From NCBI GenBank assembly GCA_964016985.1, contig OZ024824.1, forward strand, positions 120,300,951 to 120,364,950: a DNA stretch of 64,000 nucleotides. The letters are read 5' to 3'. The DNA is from Anodontia alba (lineage: Eukaryota > Mollusca > Bivalvia > Lucinida > Lucinidae). Below the pieces are notes generated by a model. The model was given only the letters and a program-made list of their open reading frames with translations, was not told the DNA's origin and ran no database searches. Shown one piece after another: positions 13,801 through 28,800 of this stretch (within the stretch, counting starts at the first letter, position 1; each line of letters begins with the position of its first letter). The translations under genes and the position numbers were made by a program.

Positions 13801-16800
13801 CAATATGTTTTTCATCACTACTTGGACGAAAAGCATGGTCACTTTTATTGTACTTGGGTGTAGAGTTTTTAAATGCTGTTCGAAGTACTTTTGATTCATT
13901 AGTTGAAGCAATCACATCCAGTAAAGAGTCCAAAGCCTGTGAAATCTCAGGTTTGATACACAAGTGTTTGCGATCTTAGTTCAGTTCCATACCTCTGTTT
14001 GACTAGTCCACGTAAATCAGAATGAATAAAATTGCAACCAAGTTAAAACTATAAAGTTTTCTAAGGAAGGAGAGAGTTCTTCATCAGAATCAGGCATTTC
14101 ACCATGATGTTGAATAGAACTATCAGATTTCAAAAGATTATCTTCAATAAAACTCTGTAAATGCTGAAAAAGGTCCTCCGGACATTCACCTAGTTCAAGT
14201 TTTATAGCATTAAAGTCAATGAAATGAGCTCCAGTCAATTGAAAGCCATAATGTAAATGAATGGCTTGCCAAATATTTGTGAAGGATGTTGAATTCTTGA
14301 CAATTGTATTCCTGGAGATTACAGGACAGAAATTAGCCACTTGTCCCAGCATAAGTTCCAATTGAGTCACTTTTTGTGCAGCCGTACATCTCTTTGCTTC
14401 TGGTATATTATCACCATCATCTGTAAACCCTTTGAGAGGGGTGGTAGCAGATTTCTTTAGCCACATGAACCCATCTACAAGGAAACCTGCAAAGTTGGGA
14501 TCCAACGATAATGTGTCCTGAAGATTTTGTCTCCAAGCCTCAGAGGAGGTAGTAGTCTCTTGTTTAGTGAGAGACCATTGCTTAGGTGCTCTTATCTTTG
14601 TGGCCATGTTTATATTATACAGCTTCTTGTTAATAAACTATAACACAACTAGAGAAAAAGTTGGCTTGTCTGACCTAGTTTCTGGTTAATTTAGCCTTGC
14701 CACTTGACTGAGTGTTAATTTTACTTAAACACACATTTCATCCGTCAGTGAGGCGTAAAGTTTATTATCGCTGCCACCACGCCAGTAGAAAAGATAAATA
14801 AGACAAGAATAACAGTTTATCATTTAAATGAGGAATGTTTCATAAACACATCTAGTAAACACAAAGATCAAAAGAGAGCGAGATCACCTTGCTTATGACC
14901 GCAACTGCAATTACATATGTAACAACCTGTTCATAACAACAACTACAGTAAAACCTGTCATACTGGCCACCTCTATTAAGCAAGCAACCTGTATTAAGCA
15001 AGCATGACTTCAGTTTCCAAAAAGACAAATTTCTTAAAATCCACCTGTATTAAGCAACCGGCACAGTGGCTCAGTGGTAGAGCGTCCGCTTTGTGACCGG
15101 GAGGTTGCGGGTTCGATCCCCGGCCGGGTCATACCAAAGACTTTAAAAATGGTACTAGCTGCTCTTTCGCTTGGCGCTCAGCATTAAGAAAGTAGAGCTA
15201 GAACTGGTCAGCTCAGTGTCAGTATAATGTGACTGGGTGGAATATCATGTCAAAGTGTCTGGGGCGTGATATTTCAGTGAGGCAGCACTCTAAAAGTGAG
15301 CATTGAGCTCCCTGCCACATCCAGACACCGTCGCGATATGACTGAAAAAGGTTGAAAGCGACGTTAAGCCCAAATCAAACAAACAAAAACCTGTATTAAG
15401 CAAGCACCTGTCTTAAGCAAACACATCTGGATTATCCCTTGGTTGATTGCTTAATACAGTTTGGACTGTATACATAGTGGTGAAGGGATATTGAAACCCA
15501 GTCAGCATTCTACGTAAATCTATATCGGGCTGTCATCGGCCCGTCAGGGTAGCTGACGGGCCGATGACGGCCCGATGTAGATTTACGTAGAATGCTAGCT
15601 GGGAAATTTGTACAAATGGTCTTGTTCCATTAATCAAGATGGCCACCAGGCCAGTATGGCATAAAAACACTTGTTCTTGTTTTTAAATGGGGTTTGTCCA
15701 TTTGCATAGCTCCAGATAAGGTACTTTTTTCAACCAAAATTGTTTATATTTTTCTCATTTGTCCATAAAAACATATGTTGTGGGTTCTCATTAGAAGTGC
15801 CTGGCCAAGGCACTTCTTATGAGTACCCACAACATATTTTTTTTTTTTAAGACAGATTTGAAAAATATTTTCCTGATACCCCTCTTACCTGGAGCTATGT
15901 ATTTGCCAATAAGTCTCTGTAAATGGATACCCCTCTTACCTGGAGCTATGTATTCACTGATAAGTCTCTGTAAATGGATAAAATCACATTAGCATAGAAT
16001 TAATTCTACCCGGTATTATATGAGCCAGCACTCGACAAAACCTACAATAAGACCTGTGTAACCAACAAAGACTCAGATCAGCCTATATATCTACTCAGTA
16101 GACCAGGGTTCTCATTTATCCCTCTTTGGATAGGCTGGAGACTGTAGAAAACACATGTGATCGGTGAAGACTCTGATCAGACTGCGAGGATGTGCAGGCT
16201 GATCTGAGTCTTCACTCACCACAGAAGTTTACTTTAGGTTTTTGAAGTGTGCTGGCTCATATATACCTTTGAGCTGTTTCATTATATGATATGTGACCCA
16301 CTTTACCGGAGGAACTACATTGTGTATTCAGGGTTTCTGATGATAATACTCGAATCGGCCTGTGCATCTACAGAAACGAGCTTAGCTGTTAGAGCTTGGT
16401 TAAGGTATAGGTATTGTACTGTCTGGGCCATGAGCAACAGAAGTATTGATCAGACTGCATGAATATGCAGGCTGATTTGCACCTTTGTTGTTTGTACCTG
16501 GCTAAATCAGGTCTTCTTGTGACCTCATTTGATATCAGTTTTGTTTGTCCATTTTCTCTTTATGACTTGGTAACAGTCAAATATTTGTTCTGATTTTTAA
16601 ATCAAAGATTTGATTTGATTTGACTTTATTTATTTCTTGTTTCTCCACAGCTATTTACAGATACTGTGCCAAAGACATGTGACAACTTTAAAGCCCTGAT
16701 TACTGGTGAAAAAGGAAAGTCCCCCTACACAGATTATAGACTTCATTACCTTAACTCATTGTTCCACAGGATAGTTAGAAATGGTTGGATTCAAGGGGGA

Positions 16801-19800
16801 GGTAAGCATTGTACGAACCATAAATATTGGGACACCCATACTCCTTGCTATACTCATAGCTCCAGATAAGGTTGTTTTTTTATGTCTCCCTTTGACAGGG
16901 GTGGAGACATATTGTTTTTATCTCTGTTGTCTGTCCATCTGTCTGTCCATCCATCAAGCAATTCTGTCCACCCTATAACTTGAAAACCATTCAAGAAAAT
17001 TTCATGAAACTTTATAGAAATATAAAGCATCATCAGACAATGTGCAGAACACAAGAATCGTAACTCTTGTTCATAACATTTTGGAGTTATTCCCCTTTGA
17101 AATTTGACAATGGTAAATTCGTGTCCGCTCCATAACTTGAAAATCGTTCAAGATATTTCATGAAACTTCATAGAAATATAAAGCATCATCAGACGACGTG
17201 CAGACCACAAAAACTATAACTCTTGTCTATATAGTTTTGGAGTTATTCCCTTTTGAAATTGGACAGTAATTTCATGTCCTCTCTATAACTCGAAAAACCG
17301 TTCAAGATACTTTCATGAAACTCCATAGAAATATAAAACATCATCTGAAAACAAGAACTGTAACTCTTGTCTATACATTTTTTGGAGTTATTTCCCTTTG
17401 AAATTTGACAATGGTAATTTCGTGTCCACCCTATAACTCGAAAACCAGTTAAGATATTTTAATGAAATTTCATAGAAATGTAAAGCATCATCAGACACTT
17501 AGCAGAGCAGAAGAACTGTAACTCTTGTCAGTATACTTTTGGAGTTATTCCTCTATGAAATTCGGCAATGGTAATTTTGTGTCCCCTCTAATAACTTGAA
17601 AATTGTTCAAGATATTTTCATGAAACTTCATGGTCATATAAAGAATTATTAGATGACAAGCAGACCACAAGAACTGTTACTCTTGTCTATACATTTTTGG
17701 AGTTATTTCCCTTTGAAATTTGACAGTGGCAATTTTGTATCCGCTCTATAACTTGAAAACTGTTCAAGGTATTTTCATCATCAGACGAGGTGTAGAAAAC
17801 AAGACCCATATCTCTTGTCTATACATTTTTGGAGTTATTCCCCTTTGAAATTTGACAATGGTAATTTTGTGTCTGCTCTATAACTTGAAAACCATTCAAG
17901 ATATTTTCATGAAACTTCATAGAAACATAAAGCATCATCAGACGACATGCAGAACACAAGAACCATAACTCTTGTCTATACATTTTGGAGTTACTCACCC
18001 TTTGAAATTGGACAATTGTAATTTTGTGGCCGCTCTGTAACTTAAAAAACATTCAAGATATCTTCATGAAACTTCATAGAAATATAAAGCATCATCAGAT
18101 GACATGCAGAACACAAGAACAGAAACTCTTGACTATACATTTTTTTGAAATTTGAAAATGGTAATTCCATATCCGCTCTACAGCTTGAAAACCATTCAAG
18201 ATATTTTCATGAAACTTAATAGAAATATAAAGCAGTGATGATAAACAATTATGGGTAAACTTTCTATATGTGAGTGGCAGCTGGGTGATGTGGGAGAGAC
18301 ATACGTTTTTTTTTGTTAAAAACAGCTCTAGTTTTTTTTTGGTTATTTTTGGTTTTTAACTAAAAAAATGTTGATATTTTTCTTATTTGTCCATGAAAAC
18401 ATATGTTGTGGGTACTCATTAGAAGTGCCTCGATGAGAAAAATATTTATCTAGATACCCCTCTTATCTAGACCTATACTATACTTCTCCTTATATTAGTC
18501 TGTGTCATGCTGAATACATTAAGATGCAACACCCACTTCTAATTGTCAGCCAATCAGATTCCTTTATCCAGATTTCTGATATAAATTCACATACTGAATG
18601 GCAAACAGTGAAGATCTAGAAGATACCAACTGATCTGGATCTGCACTGTTTACTTCAGAGGCCAACTGATCTGGATCTGCACTGTTTGTAAAGGCAGAGC
18701 ATATCCGGGTTCAGCAGGACCAGAGTAAGTTCAAGTCCTCTTTATTGCATGTTGATGTTTCTACAAACTGCTGGACAAGAAAAGTTGATTTTTTATCTTT
18801 TTAAAACTGAATTTTCGGGATATTCTTTTGAATATTGGATCCATGAAAAATATGCATTGATGAAAGTATCAGTATAACAACTGCTGACTTCTCAAAAAGG
18901 TTATAGCATATTCCACTTTGTCTGAAACTGTTTGTTTCCATAAGTCCTACCTGGAAGGACTATTGCATTAGTTTTTCGCCTGCTCAAAACATGGTTAAAG
19001 GTAAATTATGCAGATCATTCAAATGTTCCATGTGTACAAGTATTCTACATGGAGGAAATCTAGTCTTGACAACAATGACCAAGCAATATCTTTTTTTAGC
19101 TCCTCCTAGCTGAAGGCTCCTGGGGAGCTTATAGGATAGACAGTGGTCCATCGTCGGCATCTGCATTGTCAACATATTTTAACAACATCTCCTCTGAAAC
19201 CACTGGGCCAATTGAAACCAAATTACATGTGGAGCCTCCATGGGCTGGGGGGAGCAAAATTTGTTCATAAGGTCTTGGTCAAGATGGCTGTCATGCCCAT
19301 GTACGGTAAAAACCTTTAAAAATCTTCTTCTCAGGAACTGAATGGCCGATGACTTCGAAACTTGGTATATAGTGTTGATGGCTCTGACCCTATCAATTTT
19401 TTTTCAAATGATGACCCTTGGTTGACCTTGACCTTTTTTATTGCAAGATCAAATTTGGTCACTTGGGCTTTTTTTATGGTAAAAGGTGACACAGTGGATT
19501 TTTCTGACTGTGACATCAAAGTTGATTTATGCAATCAGCTAGATGAACTTTTATAAATACCAAAGGTCAAAGCCATTTACTGACCTTTGTCCTGGATGCC
19601 TCAGATTTATTATTTTTAACTTTTCTTCTAAAATTACTGGGCTGATTGAAACCAAATTACATGTGGAGCTTCTCTGAGATTGGGGAATAACAGTTTGTGC
19701 ATGGGGGTCTGGCTCAGATGACCAAGATGTCTACTGTACCCATATATGGTAAAAAACTTCGAAAATTTTTGTCTTTTTGAAGCTATTGTTGCTTATGACA

Positions 19801-22800
19801 TCAAAGTTTATTCATGCAATCAGCTAAAAGATTTTTATAAATACAAATGGTCAAGTCATTTACTGACTATGGTCCTAGGTTCCTCAGATTAGTTATTTTA
19901 AGTCTTCTCTAATACCTCTGGGCTGATTGAAATCAAATTACATATATAGCTTTAATGGGGTTGTGAGATCATGGGATCTAAGTCACATGACCAAGATGTC
20001 CATCATGCCCATACTTGATGAAAAGGATTTGAAATGCTTCATCTCAGGAACTGAAAGGTTGATCACCTTGAAATTTGGTATGCAGCATTGGAGACTCTGT
20101 GTCTACCTGGCTTATTAAAATAATGATCCTTCATTGACTTTGGCCTATTTTACAACAAGGTGAGTTAAGGTTTCTTACTTTTATATGGCAAAAAGGCAAA
20201 ACAGTGGATATTTAGCTCACCAGAGCTGAAAGGCTCCAGGGGAGCTTATAGGATAGTCAGTGGTCCATTGTCCATCTATATTGGTGTCATCATCATTAAC
20301 ACTTGAGCTCTGGTGAGCGTAGTGGCCCATAGGCCTCTTGTTCTGTTTATACCTCCAACATACAAAGTATGTTGAGGATATATAGTTTTTGCCTTTCCAT
20401 TAATTTGTTTGTCTTTCTGTCATGTTGTTCGAACAAGGATCGAAGTTTTTTAATAAAAAATTTTAAGACCTTACATTATAAAGACCCTTTGATGGAGTTC
20501 ATATATATTTGGCATGATGGTAGATATAGGTCTAAAATTTTACCCAGTGCCGTCCCCTCACTGAGGCCTGACCTTGAGGTCAAGGTCACAGACTTCGAAT
20601 TTTCATATAAAAGTCAAAATGTTTGCACTTAAGTTTATAAAGCTATATTTTCAAGACCCTTTAATGAATTTCATTTATATTTGGCATGATGGTATATATA
20701 GGTCTAAAGTTTTACTCAGAGAAATTTTCGTCTAAGGGCGTACAGAAAATTTTCATATAAAAGAAAAAATGTTTGCATTTAAGTATGTTTGCATTTAAGT
20801 TTATATAGCTATATTATTAAAACCTTTTGATGAATTTCATTTATATTTGGCATGATGATAGATATAGATTTAAAGTTTAACTCAAAATTCCTGTCCCACA
20901 GCTTGATCTTAAGGCCAAGGTAACAGACTAAGAATATTCAAATAAAAGTCAAACTTTTTGCATATATTAGACCCTTTGAATGATTTCATTAATATTTGGC
21001 ATGATTGTATATATATATGTCTTAAGTTTTGTCTCAGCATGGTCATGGTGGTGATGTCAAGGTCACACTTAGATTTTTCATACAAATGTCAAAGTTTTAG
21101 CTTATATGCTTATATTATAAAGACTGATTGATTTCACTGGTATTTGTTACGTTGATAGTTATAGGTCAAATGTTTTATTTAGCATAATCTCGTGTCTTAC
21201 CTTTGTGGGCAAGGTCATGGGCTTCAGTGATGTGTGACTAAATTCTTTCAAAGTTGTATTAATATAGCATATAACTGCCATCTCCAGAGTCAAAGCTACA
21301 TACTTTGAACTATTTAAAAAGAGGTGGTAGCACTGGTCGGGGGTATACATGCCCCCACTGGACACTTTGTCTAATTTAGTTAACATAAACCCAGAACTAT
21401 TCTGCTTTGCTGGAGAAGTCTGAGCTGTGTCTATTTATTCAGAAGTTCTATTCACAAGCAGGAGACTGAAACACATACAGGTGCAAAAAAACATTCATGT
21501 AATGACCCTCTGGATGTGCACATAGTTGAACCTAATGTTCTTCCACATATGGACAAGACCTGAAGTACACTGCTCATATATTTACATCTAAAGGGCATGA
21601 CTGAAGAACCAACATTTTTTATATGCGATATATGTTATGGGCTCTGGCATCTGTCTGTCCGTCCCTCCGTCCGTAAACTTTTTTGTTTCTAGCTAACTCC
21701 TCCTACAGGTTACATCCAATCAAGCTTATATATAGGTTATATATTAGGTTTATAGTAAGACCATGATGTGGAGCAGCACATGTTGGTTCAGGGTAACAGT
21801 CCACCAAATATTAGTAGAGTTATGCCACTTTGAAAACTTATGTAAACTTTTCATTTCTGGCAAACTCCTCCTATAGTTTACATCCAATCAAGCTGAAACT
21901 TGGTTTATAGTTAGACCATGATGTGGAACAGCGCATATTGTTTTGAGAATACAGTCATCCAAATATTAGCAGAGTAATGCCCCTCTGTCGTTTGAAAATT
22001 TCTGTAAACTTTTCGTTTCTGGCTAACTCCTCCTTCAGATTATATCCAATCAAGCTGAAACTTGGTTTCTAGTTAGATCATGATGTGGAGCAGCACATAT
22101 TGTTTCGAGGTTAGAGTCCACCAAATATTAGCAGAGTTTATGTCCCTTTGAAAATTCAGTAAACTTTTTGTTTCTGGCTAACTCCATCCTACAGTTTACA
22201 TCCAATCAAACTGAAACTTGATTTATAGTTGTACCAGGATGTGGAGCAGCACATATTGTTTCAAGGTTACAGTCTACCAAATATTAGCATTAGGCCCCTT
22301 TGAAAATTCTGTAAAGTTTTTGTTTCCAGCTAACTCCTACAGTTTACATCTGATCAAACTGAAACTTGGTTTATAGTTAGGCCATGATGTGGAGCAGTGT
22401 ATATTTGTTTGAGGTTACAGTTCATCAAATATTAGCAGAAGTATGCCCCTTTGTATATTTCTGTAAACTATTCATTTCTGGCAATCACCTCCTACAGTTT
22501 ACAGTTGATCAAGCTGAAACTTGATTTTAGTTAGACCATGATGTGGAGCAGCGCATATTGTTTCTAGGTTACAATCCAGCAAATATTAGCAGAGCTATAC
22601 CCTTTTGAAAATTTCTGTAAAGTTTTTGTTTCCAGCTAACTCATTCTAAAGTTTACATCCGATCAAGCTGAAACTTGATTTATAGCTAGATCATGATGTG
22701 GAGCAGTGCATATTGTTTCAAGATTACAGTCCACCAAATATTAGCAGGGCTATGTCCCTTTGAAAATTCTGTAAACTTTCTGTTTCTGGCTGACTTCTCC

Positions 22801-25800
22801 TATAGTTTACATCTAATCAAGCTGAAGCTTTGGAAACAGTTACACTATGATGTGGAGCAGTACATTTTATTTTGAGGTTACAGTATACTAAATATTAGCA
22901 GAGTTATGCTCCTTTGAAAATTTCTGTAATTTTTTTTATTCCTGCTAACTCCTCCTACAGTTTGCATCTGATCAAGCTGAAACTTGATGAATGGTTAGAC
23001 CTTGCATAGTGAGCAGCAGTGCATATTATTTGGAAGTTACAGTACACCAATTATAAGCAGAGTTATGTCCCTTTGAAAATTTCTGTAAATTTCTTATTTC
23101 TGGCTAACTTCTCCTCTAGTTTACATCCAATCAAGCTGAAACTTTGATAATAGTTACACCATGATGTCGAGCAGCACATATTGTTTCAAGGTTACAGTCC
23201 ACCAAATATTAGCAGATTTATGCCCCTTTGAAAATTTTGGTAAAATTTTGGTTTCCAACTAACTCCACTTACAGTTTACATCAGGAGCACTGAATTGTAC
23301 AGGAGTCAGTATATGTGCTACATCTTATTAGTGTCACGGGGGGTATGATGCTGCCACTTGCGGAGCTCTTGTTATGCTCAAGGAGTGATAATTTGGAAAA
23401 TTTTATTCAATTGGAGCAAAAATGGCAGAATAATGAAAATCCATTTAGTACTCTGCAAAAAAAAAGAAAAAACTGGATGGTTTTGTCTATTTTTTTTATT
23501 TTGCAAATTTGGCGAAAATTTTTATTTTGTATTATGTCACTGTTGGCTAAGTACATCATCTGCAATGATTTACCACTCCACTGATCACACTGAACTCACA
23601 TTGAACTCTATTTAGTTGTTTTGTTTTTTGCATATATTCTGCATATGCACATGTATACACAAATTGCTTTATTGGGAAACTTACCTGTGAACAATCTACA
23701 CAGCCAAAACCAATTCTTGCAGTTTTTATGAAATCTGCACTAATTTAGACTATGCCACATTTGTCTGAGTTCAGAGGAACCAGGCATTTGGTTGCAGTAG
23801 AAAACAATTTATGGCTTAAGGAATCGTTTCTGGCAGACTGTGAGTGTTTCTGACAACCAAGGATCTGGGCATCCGAATGTTACAAAAGGACGTCAAGATA
23901 ATCATCGGTCTACTTTGCATCTTCGAAGTCGCTTTATGCCAACAACAGAAATGGCTCAGCAGCTCAGTATTTCTGCACAAACAGTCAGAAATCATTTGAG
24001 GGAAGTTAACTGTCTGATTAGGACACGGAGACCCTACACGGGCTTGGTACTGATGGCATGTCATCATGCTGCTCACACGAGGTGGGCCAGGCTACATCTT
24101 AACTGGCATTGACAAAAGTCAAACAATGTCCACTTCATGGATGAATCTCACTTCAACCTTAGCCATACTGATGAAAGGGAGATAGTTTACCATCGAAATG
24201 GGGAAAGGCATGCCAATGTCTGTGTATGTCAAAGGGACAGTATGGAGGGGGGAGCATTATGGTCAGGAGTGGAATTATGGGGTAGAGGAAAACCCACCTG
24301 ATTGCCATTCTGGGGAATCTCAGTGCACAGCATTATGTTAATGAAGTACTGGACACTGAGACTATTCCATTTTTGTAAAGGCACAGGCCTGGTACATTGC
24401 AGCAAGACAATGCACACCCTCATATAGCTGCTTTGACCTGCAACCATCTTGCTGCTAACAGTATTGGCATTCTTGATTGGCCTGCTTTGTCCTTGACGTG
24501 AATCCCATTGAACAGATTTAGGATAAACTTTGGAGGTGAGTAAGGCAAAACCATCAAGTGAACATGTTAAACGCTCTACTTAGAGCTGCTCTTATCCATT
24601 AATGGAACAATATTCTGAGCCCAGTGGTGTTATGTTACGTCAACTCAATGCGACGTTGAATCCAGGCATTAATTACAGCCAGTGGTGGCCAGACACTTTA
24701 TTAGAGATGAACTTTGGCTTCTGCACAATGAGCATCATTGTGAATCTTTTTTGGACATTTTTCCCACACATTTTACCCTGTCCTTGGATCTCAGGTTTCT
24801 TTTCTTTACAACTGACATTTTTCATTTTGACTCCTGACCCCTGTACAGCAGGAGGATTTTAATAGAATCAATTAGGTAATCAGAATGATTTTTTTTCTCA
24901 AAATAAAGGAAAATGATTAATTGATCAAAACATACAAAAATTACATGAAGAATGAAATTTTTGCGCAAAAAAAAATCATAATTTATTGACCATCGTTTCT
25001 TTTTTTTGCTAAGTATATAAGAAGCTGGCGTTCATTCTCCTGAATAATTTCTATTAGGGACAATTGTTCCTAGAAAAAAAAGATACTCCATTTACCAATA
25101 TAAACTTTCAGTTTTGTTACAATAATTACACTGTGTTTTCAGACACCTTACTCTTAAGGGGAATGGATACACTTTCATGGGAGGCAACTCTGTCTATTAA
25201 GTATTTTCCATCCTTCTGAAAAAGAGTTCTTCATAGAAGATTTACTTTTGTAAGCATTCATCAGGCATTCTGGTGACATGGTCTTCCCATCTTAGCTGAT
25301 CCAGTTTAAGAAGAGTATGTATTCTATGCATCACTGCCCTCTGTAAGACTTCTGTGTCAGGGAATTGGTTTTGCCATCTGATTTTTAGGAATTTTCACAG
25401 GAAACCTGGGTGAAAGTGATCAAGTTTTTTAGCATGACACTGGGAAACTGTCCAGATCTTGCATGCATATAAGAGTGTTGGCAGTACTACAGCTTTATAG
25501 ACTTTCAGCTTTTTATTCAGTTGGATTCCACTTTGATCTTAGACATTTTAATGTAGCCTGTCAGTTGCTGTACTGGCTTTTGCAATCCTTTTGTTTACCT
25601 CATCATCTCTAAGTATAGCTCTTGACAGACTGTTTCCCAAATAAGTAAATTTGTCAACAGCAGGAAGTTTTTGTTCTTTCACTGTGATGTCAGGCTTATT
25701 GTATAGCTTTCCAGGTGCAGGTTGGCGCACAACCTTGATCCTCCTGGTGCTGATTATGAGATCAAGATCATAGTTGTCACAAGCTTGTGAAACTCAGCCC

Positions 25801-28800
25801 ATACCTTTTTGTATTTTCCTCTCTGTTGAGGTATTTTGCCATGTCATTAGCATAAAGAAGCTCATCCATCTTTTCTAGCTTCCTAGGCGGAATAGCTTGC
25901 CGACAAAGCGGTATTTGGAATACCATTTTGGCTTGCAACCTTCCTAGGCGGAATAGCTTGCCGACAAAGCGGTATTTGGAATACCATCATCACATCTTTG
26001 AAAGCATCCATAAGACTGTCAGAGAACAGGGTTGGAGCCAGATTAAGTCCATTTATCACCGGAAACAGTTCAAAGAACTCTCCAGCATATTGGACTTCTG
26101 TAAGCATGCCATCATGGAGTTGCTGTACCAGTGCTATGAACTTTGGTGGACAGTCAAACTTTACTTTGATTTTCCAGTCCATCACGAAAGGCTGTATTGA
26201 ATGTTGTGAGGTCGACAAAGGTCATATAGAGGTCTACACAATGTGTGAAGGCAAAGTATTTGTAACAGTTTCCATGTCTTATTGTATTTTTCTTTTTCTT
26301 TTTTTTTTAATAATTTTCACAGATATTTACCATGGCAGAGGAAATGGGGGAGAATCTATTTATGGAACTGTTTTTGAAGGTAAATATTAATTATAGAAAT
26401 AATATTTTTTCTGCTCTTTTAACTGTTTAACCCTTTCATCCCTAAGTTTCTTAAGTGGACTCTTCCATTCTTGAATTTGGACATGTCCACTGATGCAAAT
26501 ATATGTAGGGATTTCAGTCTAAAATCAAAAACTGAATTGCAAGCAGTGTAGTGTCAATATGAGCCATCTCATCTGGATCTATACTGTTTGCACAGGTATT
26601 GCTTTTGGTCTGCTGGGCTGAAAGGGTTAAATAAATCCAGTGGACTGTTACATGAAATGAAGTAATTATGTCATCACTACATTCATGCCTTCTTTCCTAA
26701 AAAAAATGTGTGTGTTTCTGATGTTTACATCCCATCAACATTATTCAGTCCTTTAATAATCTGTTTCTAGTGTTTCCATCCCATATACAGTACTCAGTTT
26801 AGGGTCTCTGAGCTGAGATGAATTCTGCAACCTCACAACTTAAGAGGCAAACACTGAATCTGGTGAGCTATTTTAAAATGTTAATGCCTAGCACCTGAGA
26901 TGTGGATCTATACAATGCAGATCCAGATCAGATGCCTAGTTACTGCTACTGTTTCCATATTAGATTTACACTGACAAAAGCAATTAACCCTTCTCTTGCT
27001 GAGCACGACATGCCCTGTCTTAGCAGCATTGTAGATCCAGATCAGTTGACTTCTGGAGAAGCCAACTGATCTGGATCTACACTGTTTGTCATTAAATATG
27101 TGAATGTTTATCAAAAACCCAGATCAAGTTATCTGATTAGCTGGAAATTAGAAGTGGGTGTGGCATCTTAATTTATTTAGCATGGCAAGGGTTAAGATTT
27201 TTGTAACTTTTCTGTATATAACCATTTAAATTTAACAACTGTCTGGGCTTATTCAACAGACAACAAATTGATTATATTTTTCTTATTTTTCCCAGAATAC
27301 AGGATTTGACATTTCATGCAAATTATCTCCATTATCTCAGAAAATAGGATTTGAGATTTCATGAAAGTGTCTCCATTGGAGGCAATGTACATGAAATGTC
27401 AAAGCCTACTATCTGGAAAAAATCTGAAAAAAAAATATATTTCAAATGTATCTTCTGAATTTTTTACCTAGCAGGATAAGAGTTAAGTAGGTAATGGACT
27501 TTTCCAACTTTAAATATATATAGAAATTAATGGGTGAAGCATTAACTAGTTTATACAGTGAGCTGTTTTGTGAAGAAAGGGAAGAAAGGGAAATCAAGGA
27601 GAATGGATACAGCTTAAGTGGAAATAATTCTGAGGGAAAATATTTGCCTCCCTTTTCTTTGGGGACTATGCTTAAATGACAGAATTTGCTTCTGTGAGCA
27701 GTGCCCAGTTTTGAAAGATTCTATGTACAAGGAAAGCAATGTTCTTTCTGAAAATATTATCTTCCATGCAAAATTGTAGCGAAACCTTTCAGGCCCCGAG
27801 GTTATAAAACTTTTTTCATGCTCAACAGCAACTGAGCTTGAAATTTTTCATGCTAATAAATCTCAAATTACTAACAATACCAAATGCTTTCTTGCTAAAC
27901 ATAGCTGAGCGTGAAAATTTCTCTATTGTTGGCATTTTCATATTTATTAGCAGAGAAAATTTCATGCTCAGCTGAGTTGATCATGAAAAAAGTTTTATAA
28001 CCTTGGGGCCAGATATATCCATTCAGGTTAATGTATACCATAGTAACCCTACACATTGGGACAAGAGGCAGTTGTAATCAGTGTAGACCCAGATCAGAGG
28101 CAGCAGGACATGGTGTCTGATCTGGGTCTACACTGTTTGCCATACAATCAGCAATGTTTAGACATTTCAAGAGGTAGTAGAATGGACTATTTTCGGACAA
28201 ATATGGTATGTAGATAAGATGCCCCAATACTTAGGGTAAATACGGTATATGAACAGTAAAGGCCCAGATCAGCCTACATATCTGTACAGATCCGTCAGGC
28301 CATTTTCTGACAGAATCCATGAATACTGTAGGACCTCCAGGTGTAGACCCAGAAAGCTTTGATCAGACTGATAGATTCTTTTTCTTGCTCACCTTTCATT
28401 ACTGAACATAGTTTTGGATGAGTTTTTAAAAAATCCGTCCCTTAAAATAGCGATGTCCGGGTGGGAGGGTGGGTGGGCGAGCGGGCAGGCTGGGGTCATC
28501 CAAGGTTTACCTTTTGGTTAACTTTTTTTTCAAAGTTATATGTTACCTTTATTCTTCAATGGATTGCTTACATAAATGGTAGGGATGAAGAGAAGGACCA
28601 GTATGCATTTAGCATGCAAGAGAGACAACTCTCACTGTCTTGGTTATGTACTTATTTCCCCTGATGTCCGAGGTTTACCTTTTGGTTAACCTTCTTTCAA
28701 AGTTATATGTTACCTTTTTTTCTTAAGTGGATTGCTTTCATATTTGGTAGGGATGAAGAGGAGAACCAGTAGGGGTGTCAGTTGCAAGAGAGACAACTCT

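Noticed and set aside
15058..15135. A functional tRNA gene
   Set aside because: Box A and B are good, but the sequence continues into a SINE body and tail with a target duplication, and a proper cloverleaf with anticodon loop was not convincing.
16666..16869. A stand-alone 67-codon gene
   Set aside because: It is PPIL6 exon 5 extended into intron 5 past the GTAAGC donor.
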